NCBI RefSeq assembly: GCF_019798055.1 | Contig: NZ_JAHOPH010000009.1 | Coordinates: forward strand, 62,001 to 126,000 | Reading direction: 5' to 3' | From: Salsipaludibacter albus | GTDB lineage: Bacteria > Actinomycetota > Nitriliruptoria > Nitriliruptorales > Nitriliruptoraceae | Length of the DNA stretch: 64,000 nt | Shown: positions 58,590 to 64,000 of the stretch, piece by piece | Layout: the number at the start of each line of letters is the position of its first letter | Numbering within the stretch: the stretch's first letter is position 1 | The notes under the pieces: generated by a model | What the model saw: the letters and a program-made list of their open reading frames with translations, nothing else | What the model was told of the DNA's origin: nothing | The model's database searches: none | Program-made: the position numbers and the translations under genes

Positions 58590-59468
58590 TCAGCCCAGTG
58601 TGGCCTCGCGGTCGCGCCGCCACCCGACGGCGGCGAGGATCCCGAACACCACGAACGAGCCGAGCATCCAGGCCACGTGTGGCCACAGCGATCCCGTCGC
58701 CTCCGCACCGGTCCAGGCGGTGACGTCGACCGGTGGTGCCAGCTGCGCCCACACGACGCGGCCGTAGTGGTAGGTGGGCAGCCAGGGTGCCGCTTCGGCC
58801 AGCACCGGTGGCAGCTCGGACAGCGGGAAGAAGAACCCCGACGCGAACGACAGCGGCAGGAACAGCAGGTTGCCGATCGTGGAGGCAGCCCGTGGCCGCG
58901 CGAGCCACGCGATCGCGAAGCCGAACGTGCTGAAGACGATCGCCCCGCTCGCGAGCACGGCCCACAGTCGGATCCAGGTCTCCATCGGCAGTCGCACGTC
59001 GCCCAGCGTGACGGCCACGACGGTGATGCCGGCCAGGATCACGACCGAGTACGCCAGCGCCATGGCGATCTTCCCGGCGAAGTACACCCACGTGGGCAGG
59101 GGCGTGACCCGTCGGGTGCGCAGCCAGCCCTGGCCGCGCTCCCGCGCGATGTCCACGCCGAAGGTGAAGATCGCCAGGCTGACGATCCCGTAGGCGGCGA
59201 ACGACACGGCCATCATCGCGGCTACGGACGTGCCGGCGGGCAGCGCCTCGCCGGCCTGGGCCGACCCGAACATGGCGTAGAGCAGGACCGGGACCGACAC
59301 CGCCCCGACCAGGAACTCGGGCACGCGGAGGTTCGTGCGCACCTCGGCGGCGACCTGGGCCGACAGCACCCGGATGGCGTCCCGGGGTCGTCGACGGATG
59401 ACGGGTGAGACGTCGAGGTCGGATGTGGTGGGTGGGGTGGTGGGTGGGGTGGTCATCAGCGTGCTCAC
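58590..59468 (-). CDS. ABC-2 type exporter permease
   Basis: A 292-residue permease with about six membrane segments (FLVGAVSVPVLLYAMFG, VAAMMAVSFAAYGIVSLAIF, TIGNLLFLPLSFASGFFF). The cytoplasmic EQ-loop-like DIARERGQGWLRTRRVTPLP follows the second segment. The first 15 residues are a repeated PPTT tract encoded by a G-rich plus-strand sequence; a start at the second ATG (59456) is possible. It follows its ATPase by 51 bp. Confidence 0.9.
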   Translation of the reverse strand: MSTLMTTPPTTPPTTSDLDVSPVIRRRPRDAIRVLSAQVAAEVRTNLRVPEFLVGAVSVPVLLYAMFGSAQAGEALPAGTSVAAMMAVSFAAYGIVSLAIFTFGVDIARERGQGWLRTRRVTPLPTWVYFAGKIAMALAYSVVILAGITVVAVTLGDVRLPMETWIRLWAVLASGAIVFSTFGFAIAWLARPRAASTIGNLLFLPLSFASGFFFPLSELPPVLAEAAPWLPTYHYGRVVWAQLAPPVDVTAWTGAEATGSLWPHVAWMLGSFVVFGILAAVGWRRDREATLG

Positions 59469-59519
59469 GGTGGTCCTCCGGTGGGTGGTGGTGACGTTGA
59501 TCGGGTGGTGTTGCGCGGG

Positions 59520-60419
<900 letters not shown>

Positions 60420-60575
60420 GGCGGACCTCGCGGTTCGGGGCTGTGGGCTGGTCCCGGCAGCACGACCAGGACCGTACGAACGGGCCCCCCGTCGGCACGC
60501 GTGCCGGTGGTCACGACCTGCACCCATGACTTCTGGCACCCGTGGATCCCGCGCAGGAGCCGTAGAGTCCCCCTC

Positions 60576-61781
60576 ATGACCACGATCGACACCGACCGGC
60601 TGACGCAGTCGACCGCCTGGCTGGGGATCGGCACGACCCTGGCCGTGGCGATCCCGGTGGTGGTCGCCCAGCTGGCCGGCGACGTCCACGAACTGCTGCG
60701 CTCGCCGGTGGGGTGGTGGACCGCCTACCTCGTGTTCGTGGCGGTGCTGGTCGCCGACGTGCGGGGATGGGCCGGATCCCAGACCACGACCGGCCAGCGC
60801 ATCGTGGTGGCGATCATGGCGGTCAGCGGACTGGTGGCCGTGGCGATGTCGCCGGCCTACGGCTTCTCGGTCGTGCTGCCGATCGTCACTGCCACCGCGG
60901 CGACCTTCGTCATCGGCTTCCGCCCGGCCCTGGTGCTGACGGCCGGGCAGGCGGTCCTGATCATGCTGGTCTACGTCGCGGTCCCGGGGGTCGGCGTCGG
61001 CGACGCCGTCCTGCAGGGCGTCGCGTGGGGCGGCTTCATGGGGTTCGCGGTGTTCACGGTGGAGGTCGGTGCACGCGAGGGCCGTGCGCGGGAGCATCTC
61101 GCCGTGCTCAACGACGAACTGGCCGAGACCAACGCCCGACTCGCCCGCACCAACGTCGAGCTCGAGGAGGCGCAGCGGCAGCTGGCGGTGCAGAGCCGCA
61201 CCGCGGAGCGGCTGCGGATCTCGCGCGACCTCCACGACCTCATCGGTCACCAGCTCACCGCGCTGTCGCTGCAGCTGGAGGCGGCGGGCCACCGGGGGGC
61301 CGGCGCGGCGACCGACAACGTCGAGCGCTCCCGGGCGATCGCACGCGACCTCCTGGGCGACGTCCGCGACGTCGTGGGGCGCCTGCGTGAGGACGGCGCC
61401 CACGACGACCTCGCCGCGGCCCTGCGCGATGCTGCCACCGTCGCCGGGCCGATGGCCGTGGAGCTCGAGGTGGACGACGACGCCCTGCCGACCGACGCGG
61501 AGCGGGCCACGACCGTGCTCCGGGTCGTGCAGGAGTCGGTCACCAACGCGGTGCGCCACGCCGACGCCCGCAACCTGTGGATCCGGGTCGGCGAGGCAGG
61601 CAGCGGGGTGGTGGTGGAGGTGCGCGACGACGGGCGCGGGTCACCGGACCTGGTGCCCGGTCACGGACTGACCGGGATGCGGGAACGGGTCGAGGCCGTG
61701 GGTGGGACCGTCGAGACCTCCACGTCGGCCGGGGGCGGCTTCCACCTCCGTGCATCCCTGCCGGGGCCGGCGCGACCATGA
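60576..61781 (+). CDS. Two-component sensor histidine kinase (NarL/LiaS group)
   Basis: A 401-residue membrane kinase. Five or six hydrophobic segments (up to about residue 165) form the sensor. A coiled-coil-like region (LNDELAETNARLARTNVELE) leads to the HisKA_3 phosphoacceptor ISRDLHDLIGHQLTALSLQL and a HATPase_c domain (VVQESVTNAVRHADARNLWI, VRDDGRGSPD, GHGLTGMRERVEAVGG). ATG at 60576. Its stop overlaps the response regulator by four bases. The exporter diverges from it and is the likely target. Confidence 0.95.
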   Translation: MTTIDTDRLTQSTAWLGIGTTLAVAIPVVVAQLAGDVHELLRSPVGWWTAYLVFVAVLVADVRGWAGSQTTTGQRIVVAIMAVSGLVAVAMSPAYGFSVVLPIVTATAATFVIGFRPALVLTAGQAVLIMLVYVAVPGVGVGDAVLQGVAWGGFMGFAVFTVEVGAREGRAREHLAVLNDELAETNARLARTNVELEEAQRQLAVQSRTAERLRISRDLHDLIGHQLTALSLQLEAAGHRGAGAATDNVERSRAIARDLLGDVRDVVGRLREDGAHDDLAAALRDAATVAGPMAVELEVDDDALPTDAERATTVLRVVQESVTNAVRHADARNLWIRVGEAGSGVVVEVRDDGRGSPDLVPGHGLTGMRERVEAVGGTVETSTSAGGGFHLRASLPGPARP

Positions 61782-62461
61782 CCACCGACCGGAGCAGCCG
61801 AGGTGTCGTCCGGGTCTGCCTGGTCGACGACCAGACGCTGGTGCGGGAGGGCATCCGGGGGCTGCTCGACCTCGCCGACGACGTCGAGGTCGTCGCCGAG
61901 GCGACCGACGGCGACGAGGGCCTGGCGGTCATCGCCACGCATCGACCCGACGTCGTCCTGCTGGACCTGCGCATGCCCCGCCTCGACGGGATCGGGTTGC
62001 TCGAGGAACTGGCCGCCCGGGGCGCACCGATGCCGGCCGTCCTCGTGCTCACGACCTTCAACGACGACGAGCTGGTCCTGCGGGCACTGCGGGCCGGGGC
62101 GCGGGGCTACCTGCTCAAGGACGTCACGCTCGAACAACTGGTCGCGGCGATCCACCGGCTCGCGGACGGCGGGACCCTCGTGCAGCCGGCGATCACCGCG
62201 GGCCTGCTCGAGCGGCTCGGCTCGCGCACTGCCGACCGACCGTCCCTGCCGGTCCCGCCGGAACTCACCCCGCGGGAGCACGACGTCCTGGGACTGGTCG
62301 CCGCCGGCTTCCCCAACCGCGAGATCGCCGAGGCCCTCCACCTCAGCGCCGGCACGGTGAAGAACCACGTCTCCAGCATCCTGCTCAAGCTGGGCGTGCG
62401 CGATCGGACACAGGCCGTCCTGCGCGCACTCGAGTTGGACCTGGTCGACCCGTCCGGCTGA
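61778..62461 (+). CDS. NarL-family response regulator
   Basis: A 227-residue response regulator. The receiver starts VCLVDDQTLVREGIRGLLDL with the acidic pair, the phosphoacceptor is VVLLDLRMPRLDGIGLLEEL, and LVLTTFNDDELVLRAL and GYLLKDVTLEQLVAAI follow. The LuxR HTH is LTPREHDVLGLVAAGFPNRE then LSAGTVKNHVSSILLKLGVR. ATG at 61778 overlaps the kinase gene. It should activate the divergent exporter genes on signal; this is inferred from layout. Confidence 0.96.
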   Translation: MTTDRSSRGVVRVCLVDDQTLVREGIRGLLDLADDVEVVAEATDGDEGLAVIATHRPDVVLLDLRMPRLDGIGLLEELAARGAPMPAVLVLTTFNDDELVLRALRAGARGYLLKDVTLEQLVAAIHRLADGGTLVQPAITAGLLERLGSRTADRPSLPVPPELTPREHDVLGLVAAGFPNREIAEALHLSAGTVKNHVSSILLKLGVRDRTQAVLRALELDLVDPSG

Positions 62462-62482
62462 CGAGGAGCGGCCTCGGTGCGC

Positions 62483-64000
62483 TCAGGACAGGCCGACGAT
62501 CTCGCCGTCCTCGTCGATGTCGATGCGTTCCGCCGCGGGGTGGCGGCCCAGGCCGGGCATGGTCCGCATGTCGCCGCACAGCGGGTAGATGAACCCGGCC
62601 CCGACCGAGGCGCGGACCTCGCGCACCGGCATGGTCCAGCCGGTCGGGGCGCCCAGCAGCTTGGGGTCCGACGAGATCGACAGGTGGGTCTTGGCGATGC
62701 ACACGGGCAGGTTGCCGAACCCGGCGTCCTCGTAGGCATCGATCTGGCGTGCCGCGGCCAGGTCGTACTCCACGTTGGCCGCCCCGTAGACCTTCGTCGC
62801 CACGGCCTCGATCTTGTCGCGGATGCTGGCCTCGTCCGGGTACAGCAACTGGAACTCGCCGGGCTGCTCGGCCGCGTCGGCCACGGCCTCGGCGAGGTCG
62901 GCCGCCCCCGCGCCGCCCTTCTCGAAGTGCCGGCTCACCACGGCCTGCACCCCCACCTCCTCGGCCAGCTCGCGGATGGCGTCGTGCTCGCTGGCGTGGT
63001 CGGTCGGGAAGGCGTTGATCGCCACGACCGGCGTGACCCCGTGCATCCGGAGGTTCTCGACCTGCTTGTGGAGGTTGGCGCCCCCGGCCACGACATCGTC
63101 GGGGTTCTCGGTCAGCAGTTCGTCGGGCAGGGGCTGCCCGGCACGGATCGTGAAGCGTCCCGAGTGGGCCTTGAGCGCCCGCACCGTTGCGACCAGCACG
63201 GCGGCGTCGGGCGCCAGGCCGGACGTGCGGCACTTGATGTTGAAGAACCGCTCGGCGCCCATGTCGGCGCCGAACCCGGCCTCGGTGACGAGGTAGTCGC
63301 CGGTGTGGATGCCGATCCGGTCGGCCACGACCGAGGAGTTGCCGTGGGCGATGTTGCCGAACGGACCCGCGTGGACCAGGACCGGCGTGTTCTCGAGGGT
63401 CTGGAGCAGGTTGGGCTGGAGCGCGTCCTTCATGATCACGGTCATCGCTCCTGCGGCGCGGAGCTGCTCGGCGGTGATCGGCTCGCCGTCGACGGTCCGC
63501 CCGATGACGATGCGTCCCATGCGCTCGCGCATGTCCCGCAGCGACGTCGACAGGGCCAGGACGGCCATCACCTCGCTGGCGGCGGTGATGTCGAAGCCGG
63601 TCTCGCGGATGACCCCGTCGGTGCGCGACCCGAGACCCACGATGATGTTGCGCAGGGCGCGGTCGTTGACGTCCATCACCCGGCGCCACGTCACCGAGTG
63701 GCGATCGATGGTGAAGAAGTCGTCGTCGTGGTGGACCCGGTTGTCGATCATGGCCGCGAGCAGGTTGTGGGCCGCGGTGACGGCGTGCATGTCGCCGGTG
63801 AGGTGGAGGTTGAGTGTCTCCATCGGCACCACCTGGCTGTGGCCGCCACCCGCGGCCCCACCCTTGATCCCGAAGGTCGGACCCATCGACGGTTGGCGGA
63901 TCGCGATCGTGGCCTGCTTGCCGATGTGGCCGAAGGCCTGGCCCAGTCCGACCGTCGTGGTGGTCTTGCCCTCGCCCAGCGGGGTGGGCGTGACCGCCGA
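62483..64000 (-). CDS. fhs: Formate--tetrahydrofolate ligase (5' part beyond window)
   Basis: The C-terminal 505 or so residues of Fhs, which makes 10-formyl-THF from formate, ATP and THF. At the window edge the frame reads VTPTPLGEGKTTTTVGLGQA, the P-loop of the family, then GPTFGIKGGAAGGGHSQVVP and HLTGDMHAVTAAHNLLAA. The C-terminus (HLSISSDPKLLGAPTGW, GFIYPLCGDMRTMPGL) is complete. An ATG at 63886 is internal, and the true start is off the window. Links one-carbon use to the folate-dependent demethylase. Confidence 0.97.
   Translation of the reverse strand, partial: SAVTPTPLGEGKTTTTVGLGQAFGHIGKQATIAIRQPSMGPTFGIKGGAAGGGHSQVVPMETLNLHLTGDMHAVTAAHNLLAAMIDNRVHHDDDFFTIDRHSVTWRRVMDVNDRALRNIIVGLGSRTDGVIRETGFDITAASEVMAVLALSTSLRDMRERMGRIVIGRTVDGEPITAEQLRAAGAMTVIMKDALQPNLLQTLENTPVLVHAGPFGNIAHGNSSVVADRIGIHTGDYLVTEAGFGADMGAERFFNIKCRTSGLAPDAAVLVATVRALKAHSGRFTIRAGQPLPDELLTENPDDVVAGGANLHKQVENLRMHGVTPVVAINAFPTDHASEHDAIRELAEEVGVQAVVSRHFEKGGAGAADLAEAVADAAEQPGEFQLLYPDEASIRDKIEAVATKVYGAANVEYDLAAARQIDAYEDAGFGNLPVCIAKTHLSISSDPKLLGAPTGWTMPVREVRASVGAGFIYPLCGDMRTMPGLGRHPAAERIDIDEDGEIVGLS

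Overview
The window is about 64 kb of very GC-rich DNA with tightly packed genes, many ATGA or GTGA stop/start overlaps, GTG starts, a mycothiol-synthase-like double acetyltransferase and mycothiol/thioredoxin-type ars genes. This points to an actinobacterium, possibly one of the deeper lineages (Nitriliruptoria or Acidimicrobiia type). That placement is inference only. Nearly all of it reads as chromosomal housekeeping and metabolic DNA, with a few irregular spots.

Layout. 1-5.5 kb: the 3' part of gltX, a GNAT enzyme, a double-CDGSH protein, a WXG100-like/DUF1023 hydrolase pair, then tRNA-Gln(CTG) and tRNA-Glu(CTC). The 3' end of tRNA-Glu is duplicated 1.15 kb downstream; an HNH nuclease gene and an internally deleted LOG-family pseudogene lie between the copies. 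5.5-14.6 kb: a large LuxR/MalT-type ATPase regulator, a SRPBCC protein, a frameshifted ABC ATPase with its permease, an alpha/beta hydrolase, a DUF5996 protein, the intact LOG-family parent of the pseudogene and a KynB-like hydrolase. 14.6-20.8 kb: a glutamate symporter, a PLP-dependent decarboxylase, kynureninase, a dienelactone-hydrolase-like protein with a divergent HTH regulator, and a stand-alone Lrp ligand domain. 20.8-29.4 kb: biosynthesis (dapE, dapD, a DUF368 carrier-lipid translocase, a diacylglycerol-kinase-like gene, dapC, a reduced prephenate-dehydratase-like gene, tyrA, serB). 29.4-37.5 kb: acetyltransferase, unknown protein, mgsA, gpsA ending in a 17-bp tandem repeat, hemerythrin, SDR, ddl, rpmB, and a DHFR-like protein.

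37.5-49.8 kb: DinB protein, a 630-bp non-coding stretch with inverted repeats, a haloalkane-dehalogenase-like gene, an ars operon (ArsR-phosphatase fusion, aquaporin, ArsC), a glycosidase lipoprotein, ssb, corA, fakA-like, recG, and a potassium channel. 49.8-58.6 kb: IclR, RDD and GntR genes, then a dimethylglycine-oxidase-like enzyme with dedicated etfB/etfA, a Coq4-like protein and a sulfotransferase. 58.6-64 kb: an ABC exporter pair, a histidine kinase/response regulator pair, and fhs running off the right edge.

Systems that act together: GluRS with its tRNAs; DapC/D/E for lysine and cell wall with DUF368 and Ddl in peptidoglycan; KynB-like and KynU for tryptophan breakdown; ArsR/Aqp/ArsC for arsenic; the FAD/folate demethylase with its ETF; and the two-component system with the adjacent exporter. 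Several single-base frameshifts (ABC ATPase, mgsA, a small ORF after recG) may be real decay or assembly errors. The most unusual items are the duplicated tRNA-Glu end around the HNH gene and the lobe-deleted prephenate-dehydratase-like protein coupled to tyrA.
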